A stretch of DNA of 64,000 bases, taken from positions 1-64,000 of the forward strand of contig JAWVFK010000014.1 in assembly GCA_033856175.1 (NCBI GenBank), in the 5' to 3' direction. The position numbers and the translations under genes are program-made. This document shows positions 1 to 8,065 of this stretch, piece by piece. Under the pieces are notes generated by a model. That model saw nothing but the letters and a program-made list of their open reading frames with translations. It did no database searches and had not been told where the DNA came from. Origin of the DNA: JAWVFK01 sp033856175. GTDB lineage: Bacteria > Actinomycetota > Thermoleophilia > Solirubrobacterales > 70-9. The first letter of the stretch is position 1, and each line of letters begins with the position of its first letter.

Positions 1-1779
1 AAGTCGCTCTCGGCCGCCGACGGCGCCCAGAACCCGCTCGAGGCCCAGTTGCCCTGGCTGCGCTCGACCCTTTGCTTTAGCGGCGAGTCGACACCCGGGT
101 CAGGGCCGTGCAGCCGCCGCGTGGGCGAGCCCGCGATCGTCGCCTCCAACACCCCGACCTACAGCTACGGCCCGGGGGGCCTATCCGACACACAAGGTGA
201 CGGCTCCTCGCTTGAGGCGCTGCTCTTCCAGTACCGCGTCTCGGTGGTGATCTCCGGACGGCTTGGCTGGAACGGGCTTTACTGGGCCACCGAACCCGGC
301 TTGCACTATCCCTGTGCCGGCAGCGCCTATCCCGACCCCCAGAAGGTCCCCGACCCCGGCGTTCCGCCCTGTGCCCAGGGACCGGCCGGAGTCCCCGATG
401 CGAGCGAAACGACGACAAAGACCCTCGGCTCGGCCGAGCAAACTACCTCGGGCGCGGGAAGCTCTGGCAATCTCACCGGCAAGGTCGTCCCCTTCGTCGT
501 CGCCGCCTCGGCCGGGGGGCCATTTGGCCCGGCTGGAACCGATACCGGCCGGGCAGGCGATGGCTACTGGCATGGCTACACGACCGTCAGGCTCGCCGCC
601 GACGGCGATCCGCGTGGACTGATCGTCGAGCAGCGCCCGATCCTCGACTGGCTCGATCTCCAGGCAAAGACTCACGTCGTTCAGCCGAATCAGCATCTTG
701 CGCTCCGCGGTGAGGGCCGCGAGGCGATGGGCATCGACAGCTCCCCGCGATATGACCCGATCGACTCACCGGCGATAACCCACTGCTATGACCTCGTCTG
801 GGCCGATCAGGACAAGCCCTGGCTGCCACTGAAGGCTGACGATGCGAGCGATGAGCAGCTGGCGGCGGCATCCGGCGCTGGCTGTCGACAGAGATTCCTC
901 GACTCCGGCTCCGCCTCCGCTCGGAATGACAGTGGGGCCAAGACCAATCCCTGCGATCCCTACGTCTGCCTCGACCCGGCGATAGCCCGCCTCACAGACG
1001 ACCAGCAAGGAAAGATCGAAGCCGGCAACGGCGACTACAAGCGCACCTTCGCGATCGCGATCCTCTCGGTCAACCAGAAGGTAGCCACCTACCCGATCTC
1101 ATTCGAGCCCCGGCCGAGCTTCACGCCTGAGGCACCGCCGCCACCTCCGCCCCCAAACGGTCCACCGCCGCCACCGCCGCCACCCCCAGCGCCAAACGGC
1201 CAGCTGCCACAGATCAACCTGCCAACTCCGCCGGTGCCGCCGAGCGTGCCGCTCGATGCCGGCTTGGTCGCCCCGCCACCGCCGGCCGTGCCACCACCCC
1301 CTGGCGCATCCTCGGCGACCCCGCTGAACCTCTTCCTCAACGGACCGGGTCTCAACATCGCACCGCAGTCGACGGTGGTGCCTCCGCCGGCGCCCCCGAT
1401 CCAGCCCGCTCCTCCCGGTGGCGCTCGCAAGGAGGCGCGTCAGAAGCAGGCGGCTACTCAGGACTCCGGGGCGGGGACCGACAGCCAGGGCGTCTCCGAG
1501 GCCGGGGAGCAGGGCGGCGACATGGCCAACACCCCGCCTGGCCCGGAGCAGAGCATGACCCGCCGTGACCGCATAGCCCCGGGCCAGTCACTCACCCCGC
1601 TCAGCCATCGTGGCCAGCCGTCGGCTTGGGCCCGTGACCTGCAATGGGGTGGAGGCCTGACCCTGATGGCCCTCGTTCTCGCCTTCGGCTGGATCACCGT
1701 CCGGCCGACTCCGCGGCGGCGCCAGCCGGAGCTGCCGGCGCCTGCTTGGGTGCGCAGCGATTCGAGAAGACGACGCTAA
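1..1779 (+). CDS. Secreted/anchored proline-rich protein, N-terminus cut by window edge
   Basis: The frame is open from base 1, so the true start lies upstream; 592 residues are visible. A Cys- and Gly-containing extracellular-looking region is followed by a poly-proline linker at about 1120-1200 (runs of 7 and 9 Pro), a second Pro/Ala-rich stretch, a charged Gln/Glu/Gly segment, then one hydrophobic helix (LTLMALVLAFGWITV) and an Arg-rich tail. This fits a large outside domain on a stalk anchored by a C-terminal transmembrane helix with cytoplasmic positive charges. I do not recognise the domain and assign no function. Its stop overlaps the stop of the convergent small gene by 4 bp. Confidence 0.7.
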   Translation, partial: KSLSAADGAQNPLEAQLPWLRSTLCFSGESTPGSGPCSRRVGEPAIVASNTPTYSYGPGGLSDTQGDGSSLEALLFQYRVSVVISGRLGWNGLYWATEPGLHYPCAGSAYPDPQKVPDPGVPPCAQGPAGVPDASETTTKTLGSAEQTTSGAGSSGNLTGKVVPFVVAASAGGPFGPAGTDTGRAGDGYWHGYTTVRLAADGDPRGLIVEQRPILDWLDLQAKTHVVQPNQHLALRGEGREAMGIDSSPRYDPIDSPAITHCYDLVWADQDKPWLPLKADDASDEQLAAASGAGCRQRFLDSGSASARNDSGAKTNPCDPYVCLDPAIARLTDDQQGKIEAGNGDYKRTFAIAILSVNQKVATYPISFEPRPSFTPEAPPPPPPPNGPPPPPPPPPAPNGQLPQINLPTPPVPPSVPLDAGLVAPPPPAVPPPPGASSATPLNLFLNGPGLNIAPQSTVVPPPAPPIQPAPPGGARKEARQKQAATQDSGAGTDSQGVSEAGEQGGDMANTPPGPEQSMTRRDRIAPGQSLTPLSHRGQPSAWARDLQWGGGLTLMALVLAFGWITVRPTPRRRQPELPAPAWVRSDSRRRR

Positions 1780-1997
1780 GAGCTGGGCACTGTGCGGCCA
1801 GGCCCGTGAGCCTCGCTCGCCTCAAGCTTGCGGGAGCCGCGCCACTCCCAAATCAATCCCAAGGGCCACGTGCTCACGAAGGGCACGATGAAGACCAGTT
1901 CGCCCCGCCAGTCCCAGAGCCAAACCGCAATGCCCATCGCGATCGAACTCGTCCAGCTGACGGCTACGAGAATAAGAATCTGCTTGCGTGTGATCAT
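1776..1997 (-). CDS. Small membrane protein, 73 aa
   Basis: Starts MITRKQILILVAVSW and holds two hydrophobic stretches (about residues 6-25 and 31-50) followed by a charged tail. The ATG overlaps the stop of the upstream small membrane gene as ATGA, which argues for translational coupling and decides the start over longer readings. Function not recognised. It converges on the proline-rich protein gene with a 4-bp overlap of stops. Confidence 0.55.
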   Translation of the reverse strand: MITRKQILILVAVSWTSSIAMGIAVWLWDWRGELVFIVPFVSTWPLGLIWEWRGSRKLEASEAHGPGRTVPSS

Positions 1998-2215
1998 GGG
2001 CGGCCGACAACGATCATAAATGCGACTACAGCCGGCACGGCGCCGACGAGAAAGCCAAGCGCAAGGCCCACGTTCACCTGGTGGGCCATCTTGGCTGGTG
2101 TCCGCCGCTTGACAAGCGCCTCGGCTGCCAGCGAACCGCTCCAAACGGCCATCAAGCCGCCGACCACGGCGAATGTTGCGAGCAGAGCCTCGAGCAACTT
2201 TGGCATCGGAGCCAT
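1994..2215 (-). CDS. Small two-helix membrane protein, 73 aa
   Basis: Start taken at MAPMPKLLEALL; a second ATG three codons later is equally possible. Two hydrophobic segments (LLATFAVVGGLMAVWSG and GLALGFLVGAVPAVVAFMIVV) are separated by a basic loop. It lies 16 bp after yraN on the same strand and overlaps the next small gene by ATGA, so yraN and the two small membrane genes look like one transcript. No family recognised. Confidence 0.55.
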   Translation of the reverse strand: MAPMPKLLEALLATFAVVGGLMAVWSGSLAAEALVKRRTPAKMAHQVNVGLALGFLVGAVPAVVAFMIVVGRP

Positions 2216-2231
2216 TCGTCGGCCGGCTGCG

Positions 2232-2609
2232 TTAGAACGCATCCCGGATGTGCTCGTAGCGCTCGACCCCGTTGCCCCCATCGAGAGTCACCGCGACGAC
2301 GTCGAAGCGGAGGTCGTCGAAGCGGGGGAGCGGCGGTCGCTCGGCGAGCCAGGCTGCGGCGAGCCGGCGCAAGCGGCGACGCTTGGTCACGCCCACGGCT
2401 AGCTCGGGAAGCTCAGGGCCACCCACAGATCCGGATCTGCGCGCCTTGACCTCGACGAAGACGAGGTCGCGGCCGTCGACGCCGATGATGTCGATCTCGC
2501 CGTGGCGCGTACGCGCGTTGCGGGCGACGATGCGCCAGCCAGCCGCCGCCAGCTGATTGGCGACGAGGGCTTCGGCGTCGCGTCCGAGCCTCTGGCGGGT
2601 CAGCGTCAT
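2232..2609 (-). CDS. yraN: YraN/UPF0102 family endonuclease-like protein
   Basis: 125 residues, the usual length for the family. The restriction-endonuclease-like core is visible: RLGRDAEALVANQL, then GWRIVARNARTRHGEIDIIG and the DLVFVEVKAR strand, giving the E-x(n)-D-x(n)-ExK pattern typical of this fold. The true role of YraN is unsettled; a link to recombination or DNA repair is inferred from the fold and its frequent neighbours. Start chosen at MTLTRQ because a TAGCTT hexamer sits 7 nt upstream and the longer frame runs into the divergent yifB promoter. It diverges from yifB-dprA, a common arrangement. Confidence 0.9.
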   Translation of the reverse strand: MTLTRQRLGRDAEALVANQLAAAGWRIVARNARTRHGEIDIIGVDGRDLVFVEVKARRSGSVGGPELPELAVGVTKRRRLRRLAAAWLAERPPLPRFDDLRFDVVAVTLDGGNGVERYEHIRDAF

Positions 2610-2616
2610 GGCGGCC

Positions 2617-2726
2617 AAGCTATGGCCGCCGGACGCACGGCGGGCGCCGTAGTTGTGACAAGTCACTGGCGAGCGATTGACTCGTGACGCTCCGGCGCTG
2701 ATCCGTGCATCGGGTCGGCCTAGCGT
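2617..2726. promoter_or_regulatory. Divergent leaderless-type promoters of yraN and yifB
   Basis: On the minus strand TAGCTT (2622-2617) ends 7 nt before the yraN ATG. On the plus strand TAGCGT (2721-2726) ends 7 nt before the yifB ATG. Both place the expected transcription start on or next to the start codon, and neither gene has a Shine-Dalgarno sequence. Inferred from sequence only. Confidence 0.6.
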
Positions 2727-2733
2727 TGCCAGC

Positions 2734-4230
2734 ATGCTTGCCGTTGCCAAGACGTTCGCGATCGTCGGTGTCGAGGCGCGGCCGGTTGAGGTCGAGGTCG
2801 ATGTCAGTCGCGGGCTTCCCGCCTTCGCGATCGTCGGCCTGCCCGACCCCGCCGTGCGCGAGGCGCGTGAGCGGGTTCGCGGCGCGCTGCTGAACGCCGG
2901 CTTCGAGTTCCCGCTGCGGCGGATCACAGCCAACCTGGCGCCGGCTGATTTGCGCAAGGTCGGGCCGGGGTTCGACCTGGCGATCGCCGCCGCGCTGCTC
3001 GTCGCCTCCGGCCAGCTGCCGAGTGAGCTGATCGGTCGCTACGCGTTCGCCGGCGAGCTCGCCCTGGATGGGGCCGTGCGAGGCGTCAACGGCGTCCTGG
3101 CGATGTCGCAGGCCGCCACGGAGGAGGATCTGCCCGGCTTCGTCGTCGCCGCTGAGAACTCGGCGGAGGCCGGACTGGTAGAGAGGCTCGAGGTCGTTCC
3201 GCTGGAGCGAATCGGTCAGCTCGAAGCTCTGGCCAGCGGTGACTGGGAGCCGGCCACGCCGGCGCCGCCCGTCGAGATCGAGACCGGCGAAGCGCTGCCC
3301 GACGTCGCCGATCTGCGCGGCCAGCCCTTTCTGCGGTTCGCGCTCGAGGTAGCCGCCGCCGGTGGCCACAGCATGCTGATGATCGGACCGGCCGGCGCCG
3401 GCAAGTCGCTGGCGGCGCGGCGGCTGCCGTCGCTGATGCCGGCGCTCGACCGCGACGAGGCGCTCGAGGTGACGCGAATCGCCAGCGCCTGCGGCCGGCT
3501 CGCTCCGGGCCGTCTCGCCGCGCGGCCCTATCGCGATCCACATCACACGATCTCCGCCGCCGGGCTCGTCGGTGGCGGCTCGCCGCCGCGGGCCGGCGAG
3601 GTCACGCTGGCCCACCGTGGCGTCCTCTTCCTCGACGAGCTGGGTGAGTTCTCACGGGCGGCGCTGGAGGCGCTTCGCCAGCCGCTCGAGCAGGGCTCGG
3701 TGACGATCGTCCGCGCCGGGCACTCGGTTTCGCTGCCCTGCCGCTTCATGCTCGTCGCCGCCGCCAATCCCTGCCCCTGTGGACGCGGCCCCGAGTCGGA
3801 CCGCTGCCGTTGCGGCCAGGCTGAGGTGGCGCGCTATGCCGCCAAGCTGAGCGGTCCGCTCGCCGATCGCATCGACATCTGCGTCGCCGTCTCGCAACCC
3901 TCCGCCGAGGCGATGCGGGCGCCCGCGGGTGAGGCTTCGGCTGCCGTGCGCGAGCGCGTCCAGGCGGCCCGGGCGCGGCAGGGCGACCGCCTCGGCCCCG
4001 GCCGCTGCAATGCCGACATGTCTCCGGTCGAAACGCGGCGCCACTGCCCGCTCGACGACGAGGCTGCCGGCGTTCTCACCCGTCAGCACGCCGAGCTGGG
4101 GCTGAGCGGGCGCGGCCACGAACGGGTGCTTCGCGTCGCCCGGACGCTTGCCGACCTCGAGGGGCGGGAGGCGATCACCGCCACCGACATCCTCACCGCG
4201 GGGAACATGCGCAAGCGCGAGGACGCGTGA
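2734..4230 (+). CDS. comM: YifB/ComM family Mg-chelatase-like AAA+ ATPase
   Basis: 498 residues, typical size. The N-terminal Lon-protease-like ChlI domain carries GLPAFAIVGLPDPAVREARERV; the AAA+ core has Walker A GPAGAGKS near residue 218 and Walker B GVLFLDELGEF near 295; a Cys-rich segment NPCPCG...CRCG follows near 346-362, then the Mg-chelatase C-terminal domain. ComM-type proteins are hexameric helicases that promote branch migration during natural transformation. The downstream gene dprA loads RecA on incoming single strands, which supports a role in DNA uptake or recombination. Start at MLAVAKTFAIVG matches family N-termini and the upstream TAGCGT. Confidence 0.93.
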   Translation: MLAVAKTFAIVGVEARPVEVEVDVSRGLPAFAIVGLPDPAVREARERVRGALLNAGFEFPLRRITANLAPADLRKVGPGFDLAIAAALLVASGQLPSELIGRYAFAGELALDGAVRGVNGVLAMSQAATEEDLPGFVVAAENSAEAGLVERLEVVPLERIGQLEALASGDWEPATPAPPVEIETGEALPDVADLRGQPFLRFALEVAAAGGHSMLMIGPAGAGKSLAARRLPSLMPALDRDEALEVTRIASACGRLAPGRLAARPYRDPHHTISAAGLVGGGSPPRAGEVTLAHRGVLFLDELGEFSRAALEALRQPLEQGSVTIVRAGHSVSLPCRFMLVAAANPCPCGRGPESDRCRCGQAEVARYAAKLSGPLADRIDICVAVSQPSAEAMRAPAGEASAAVRERVQAARARQGDRLGPGRCNADMSPVETRRHCPLDDEAAGVLTRQHAELGLSGRGHERVLRVARTLADLEGREAITATDILTAGNMRKREDA

Positions 4231-5378
4231 CTGCGCAGCCGCTGGCGGGCGAATGGCTCGTCGAGCTCCGACCGGGCGCCTGCGATGACTGCCTGCGCCG
4301 GGCGTTGTTCCTGCGGCTGCTTGGCCCCTACATCGAGCTCGTCGTCGTCGACCGCCGCGGCGCCCGCTGTGCCGAGCTGCTGCGGCTCACCGATGAGGAC
4401 CTGGCGCGCGCGGTGGCGCCGGCGAAGGCCGGTGCCCTGCTGGCGAGACGCGACCGGCTCGACCCCGCTCAGCTTCGCGAGCGCCTCGACCGCGAGGGGA
4501 TGTGGGCGTGCTGTCGCCACGCCCCTGGCTTTCCGCCGCCGCTGGGGGACATCGGCGACGCGCCTGTGGCGCTGTTGGGGCGCGGGCGCCAGGAGCTCCT
4601 AACCGCGCTGGAGCTCGAGAACACTGTGACGATCGTCGGCTCGCGCCGGGCGACCGCCTACGGGAGGGGAATCGCCGAGGAGCTCGCCGCCGGCCTCGCC
4701 GCCGCCGGGATGACCGTGGTCAGCGGCATGGCCAACGGCATCGACGCCGCCGCCCATCGCGGCGCCCTCGAGGCCGGTGGCAGCACCATCGCCGTCCTCG
4801 GCGGCGGACCGGACAGCGCTTATCCACATCGGCAGCGCCGCCTCTACGAGCGCATCGCCGAGCGGGGGCTCGTCGTCTCCGAGCTGCCCCCGGGAGCCGC
4901 CACCTGGCGCTGGATGTTCCCGGCGCGCAATCGGATAATGGCCGCGCTGGCGGCGATGACCGTCGTCGTCGAGGCGGCCGAGCGCTCCGGGTCGCTGATC
5001 ACCGCCGAGATGGCGAGCGATCTCGGCCGTGACGTCGGCGCCGTCCCCGGGCCGGTCAGCTCCTGGCCGTCGAAGGGCGCCAATCGCCTGCTCCGCGACG
5101 GCGCCGCCGTCATCCGCGACGCCCAGGACGTCCTCGACTCGATGCTCGGGCCCGGTCAGCGCCTGGCGCCGAACCTGGGCGCGGCGATCGACGACGATCT
5201 GCGCAGCGTCCTCAGCCTGCTCGGCGACCGCGGCGCCGTCTGTGACGCGATCGCGGTGGCGGCCGAGATTGGGCCGGCGACAGCGGCCGAGCGACTGGCT
5301 CGCCTCGAGCTGATGGGCTACGCCCGCGGCGACGCCTCCGGCCGCTACTTCCGCACGCTGCTGGAGCCACCGCCCTGA
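4227..5378 (+). CDS. dprA: DNA-processing protein DprA
   Basis: 383 residues. The Rossmann-like core is clear: TIVGSRRATAYGRGIAEELA, SGMANGIDAAAHRGAL, TIAVLGGG, the FPARNRIMAALA segment and SGSLITAEMASDLGRDVGAVPGP, followed by a C-terminal winged-helix region. An N-terminal helical extension of about 110 residues precedes the core. DprA binds imported single-stranded DNA and loads RecA. The GTG start overlaps the yifB stop (GTGA), so the two genes are translationally coupled. Confidence 0.93.
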   Translation: MTAQPLAGEWLVELRPGACDDCLRRALFLRLLGPYIELVVVDRRGARCAELLRLTDEDLARAVAPAKAGALLARRDRLDPAQLRERLDREGMWACCRHAPGFPPPLGDIGDAPVALLGRGRQELLTALELENTVTIVGSRRATAYGRGIAEELAAGLAAAGMTVVSGMANGIDAAAHRGALEAGGSTIAVLGGGPDSAYPHRQRRLYERIAERGLVVSELPPGAATWRWMFPARNRIMAALAAMTVVVEAAERSGSLITAEMASDLGRDVGAVPGPVSSWPSKGANRLLRDGAAVIRDAQDVLDSMLGPGQRLAPNLGAAIDDDLRSVLSLLGDRGAVCDAIAVAAEIGPATAAERLARLELMGYARGDASGRYFRTLLEPPP

Positions 5379-5398
5379 TCTCACTTTCATTCTCGCTC

Positions 5399-5404
5399 TA
5401 GGCT
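5399..5404 (+). promoter_or_regulatory. -10 element TAGGCT of thiD
   Basis: TAGGCT ends 6 nt before the thiD GTG, as expected for a leaderless transcript; no Shine-Dalgarno sequence lies between. It sits in the 32-bp gap after dprA. Confidence 0.55.
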
Positions 5405-5410
5405 TCGGCC

Positions 5411-6223
5411 GTGACCGGCCGGCCCAGGATCCCCGCGGTGCTCTCGATCGCCGGCTCGGACTCCGGTGGCGGCGCCGGCATCCAGGCCGATCTCAAGGCC
5501 TTCGCCCGTTGCGGCGTCCACGGGATGACGGCGATCACGGCGCTGACCGCACAGAGCACCATCGGCGTGCTCGCCATCCACGCGGTGCCGCCGGCGATGA
5601 TCGTCGACCAGGTGCGCGCCGTAGCCGAGGACATCGGCGTCGACGCCGTCAAGGTCGGGATGCTCGGCGACACGGCGGCGATCGCCGCCGTCGTCGAGGC
5701 CCTGACGCACGTCGGCGACGCTCCGCTGGTGCTCGATCCGGTGATGGTCGCCGAGAGCGGGGCGGTCCTGCTCGAGCGTCCGGCGATCGCCGCGTTGATC
5801 GAGCAGATGCTGCCGCTCGCCACGGTCGCCACGCCCAACCTTGTCGAGGCTCGCGAGCTGACCGGCCTGGGGGAGGGCGCCTCAGCGGAGGAGCTGGCCA
5901 GGGCAGTCCACTCGCTCGGCCCGGCCGCGGTCGTCGTCACCGGCGGTCACGGCGAAAGCGGCGAGGACGTCTTCTACGACGGCAGCGGCGAGCCGCGCGC
6001 GATTCCGGGCGAGCGCCACCCCGGCACCTCCTCGCACGGCTCCGGCTGCACCCACTCGGCGGCCCTCGCGGCACAGCTCGCGCTGGGCCTGGACCCGTTC
6101 ACAGCGGCCCAGCGAGCCAGGCAGATCGCCGCCGAGGCGGTTCGCGATGGCCTCGACGAGATCGGCGCCGGGCCCGGGCCCGTCGACGTGCTCGGCCTGC
6201 GCCGCCGCGACCCCGCCGGCTGA
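5411..6223 (+). CDS. thiD: Hydroxymethylpyrimidine/phosphomethylpyrimidine kinase
   Basis: 270 residues, normal for ThiD. The ribokinase-fold signature starts at the N-terminus (VLSIAGSDSGGGAGIQADLK), continues with DPVMVAESGAVLL and TPNLVEAREL, and ends with the anion-hole/catalytic segment GTSSHGSGCTHSAALAAQLA. The enzyme phosphorylates HMP and then HMP-P for thiamine synthesis in the cytoplasm. No other thiamine gene is in the window. GTG start supported by a TAGGCT hexamer 6 nt upstream. Confidence 0.95.
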   Translation: MTGRPRIPAVLSIAGSDSGGGAGIQADLKAFARCGVHGMTAITALTAQSTIGVLAIHAVPPAMIVDQVRAVAEDIGVDAVKVGMLGDTAAIAAVVEALTHVGDAPLVLDPVMVAESGAVLLERPAIAALIEQMLPLATVATPNLVEARELTGLGEGASAEELARAVHSLGPAAVVVTGGHGESGEDVFYDGSGEPRAIPGERHPGTSSHGSGCTHSAALAAQLALGLDPFTAAQRARQIAAEAVRDGLDEIGAGPGPVDVLGLRRRDPAG

Positions 6224-6241
6224 GCGACCTTCGCGATCGGG

Positions 6242-6247
6242 AATAAT
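6242..6247 (+). promoter_or_regulatory. -10 element AATAAT of ilvD
   Basis: AATAAT, five of six matches to TATAAT, ends 6 nt before the ilvD ATG with no Shine-Dalgarno sequence between, so a leaderless mRNA is likely. Confidence 0.45.
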
Positions 6248-6253
6248 CGCCAG

Positions 6254-7930
6254 ATGCCGGCCGACTCCAGACGCTCCCGCTCCAGCGCCGTCTTCGACGG
6301 TCCCGACCGCGCTTTCGCCCGCGCCTACATGAAGGGCATCGGCTACGACGACGCCGCGCTCAGCAAACCGACCGTTGGCATCGCCAACACCTGGATCGAG
6401 GCGATGCCCTGCAACTTCCACCTCCGCGGCCTCGCCGAGCGGGTCAAGGAGGGCGTTCGCGCCGCCGGCGGTACGCCGATGGAGTTCAACACCGTGGCGA
6501 TCTCGGACGGGATCACGATGGGCACTCAGGGGATGAAGACATCGCTCGTCAGCCGCGAGGTGATCGCCGACTCGATCGAGCTGACCGCCCGCGGCTACCA
6601 ATTCGACGCCGTCGTCGCCCTCTCGGGATGCGACAAGACGATCCCGGGCTGCGTCATGGCCCTGGCCCGCCTCGATATCCCCTCGCTGATGCTCTACGGC
6701 GGCTCGATCATGCCCGGCCGCTGGCACGGCAAGGACGTGACGATCCAGGACGTCTTCGAGGGGATCGGCGCCCACGCCGCCGGCGACATGTCTGACGAGG
6801 ACCTGCTCGACCTCGAGAACCACGCCAGCCCGGGGCCGGGAGCCTGCGGCGGCCAGTACACGGCGAACACGATGGCCTGCGCCTTCGAGGCGCTGGGGAT
6901 CTCTCCCGGCGGCTCGTCGATGGTCCCGGCGGTGGACCCCGAGAAGGGCAGCGTCGCCGAGCGGATCGGCGAGCTGGTCATGGGAGTCCTCGGGCGCGAC
7001 CTGCGGCCGAGCCAGGTGATCACCCGCGACTCGCTCGAGAACGCGATCGCGACCGTCTGCGCATCCGGCGGCTCAACGAACGGCGTCCTCCACCTGCTCG
7101 CCGTTGCCCGCGAGGCCGGGATCGAGCTCTCGCTCGATGACTTCGAGGAGATCTCGTCGCGGACGCCGCTGCTCGCCGACCTCAAGCCCGCCGGCCGCTT
7201 CGTCGCCGCCGACCTCTATCGCGCCGGCGGCGTGCCGCTGATTCTCAACCGCCTCGCCGAGGCGGGCAGCCTCCACGAGGACGCGATCACGGTGACGGGG
7301 GAGACGATCGGCGAGATCGCCGCCGCGGCACAGGAGGAGCCAGGCCAGGAGGTCGTGCGCCCGCTCTCGAACCCGCTCAAGCCGACCGGCGGCCTGGCGA
7401 TCCTGCGCGGCAACCTCGCCCCCGAAGGCGCCGTGGTCAAGCTCGCCGGCACCGAGCGCAGCGGCCAGACCGGCCCCGCCCGCGTCTTCGAGTCCGAGGA
7501 GGAGTGCTTCCGCGCCGTCAAGGACCAGGCGATCAGGGCGGGCGACATCATCGTCATCCGCAACGAGGGCCCCGCCGGCGGCCCCGGCATGCGCGAGATG
7601 CTCCAGGTGACCGCCGCCCTCGTCGGCGAAGGGCTGGGCGAGAAGGTGGCCCTGCTGACCGACGGCCGCTTCTCCGGCGCAACCCGAGGCCTGATGGCCG
7701 GCCACATAGCCCCCGAAGCCCTCCGAGGCGGCCCAATAGCCGCCATCCACGACGGCGACGAAATCGTCTTCGACGTCGAAGCCCGGCGACTGGACGTCAA
7801 CCTCACCGACGAAGAAATCGCAGAACGAATCAAGGAATACCGCTCGCCAGATCCGCTTTACACGACAGGTGTAATGGCGAAATACGCCAACAGCGTCAGC
7901 TCGGCCTCAGAAGGCGCCATTACGGTCTGA
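6254..7930 (+). CDS. ilvD: Dihydroxy-acid dehydratase
   Basis: 558 residues, full length. The IlvD/Edd signatures are present: the MPCN cysteine near residue 54, SGCDKTIPGCVMALARL, and GACGGQYTANTMACAFEALG, which supply the Fe-S cluster cysteines; the C-terminal half has the TDGRFSGATRGLMAGHIAPEA block. It makes the 2-keto acids in valine, isoleucine and CoA synthesis. The last 83 codons use GAA for glutamate 8 of 8 times plus ATA and CGA codons, whereas the rest of the gene and its neighbours use GAG almost throughout (see findings). The reading frame is intact. A nested palindrome lies just downstream. Confidence 0.96.
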   Translation: MPADSRRSRSSAVFDGPDRAFARAYMKGIGYDDAALSKPTVGIANTWIEAMPCNFHLRGLAERVKEGVRAAGGTPMEFNTVAISDGITMGTQGMKTSLVSREVIADSIELTARGYQFDAVVALSGCDKTIPGCVMALARLDIPSLMLYGGSIMPGRWHGKDVTIQDVFEGIGAHAAGDMSDEDLLDLENHASPGPGACGGQYTANTMACAFEALGISPGGSSMVPAVDPEKGSVAERIGELVMGVLGRDLRPSQVITRDSLENAIATVCASGGSTNGVLHLLAVAREAGIELSLDDFEEISSRTPLLADLKPAGRFVAADLYRAGGVPLILNRLAEAGSLHEDAITVTGETIGEIAAAAQEEPGQEVVRPLSNPLKPTGGLAILRGNLAPEGAVVKLAGTERSGQTGPARVFESEEECFRAVKDQAIRAGDIIVIRNEGPAGGPGMREMLQVTAALVGEGLGEKVALLTDGRFSGATRGLMAGHIAPEALRGGPIAAIHDGDEIVFDVEARRLDVNLTDEEIAERIKEYRSPDPLYTTGVMAKYANSVSSASEGAITV

Positions 7931-7940
7931 GCCCGCAATC

Positions 7941-8042
7941 TTGGCGACCAGCGGGTGGCCCGGTAAAGGGGCCCCACGGCGAGGAGCGCCGACACCGCAG
8001 CCGTGGGGGATCGTTACCGGGACAGGACCCGCTGGCCACCAA
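7941..8042. repeat. 102-nt nested inverted repeat (three-tier hairpin)
   Basis: Between the convergent ilvD and hydrolase genes. Outer arms TTGGcgaCCAGCGGGT (7941-7956) and ACCCGCTGGccaCCAA (8027-8042) pair except for a 3-nt internal loop. Middle arms CCCGGTAA (7959-7966) and TTACCGGG (8014-8021) and inner arms CCCCACGG (7972-7979) and CCGTGGGG (8001-8008) are perfect. A 21-nt terminal loop remains. There is no T-tract, so it is not a classic intrinsic terminator. It could be a bidirectional transcription barrier, a structured RNA or a dispersed palindromic repeat. Confidence 0.75.
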
Positions 8043-8065
8043 CCATGGTCCCTCGCCAGAGGCCA

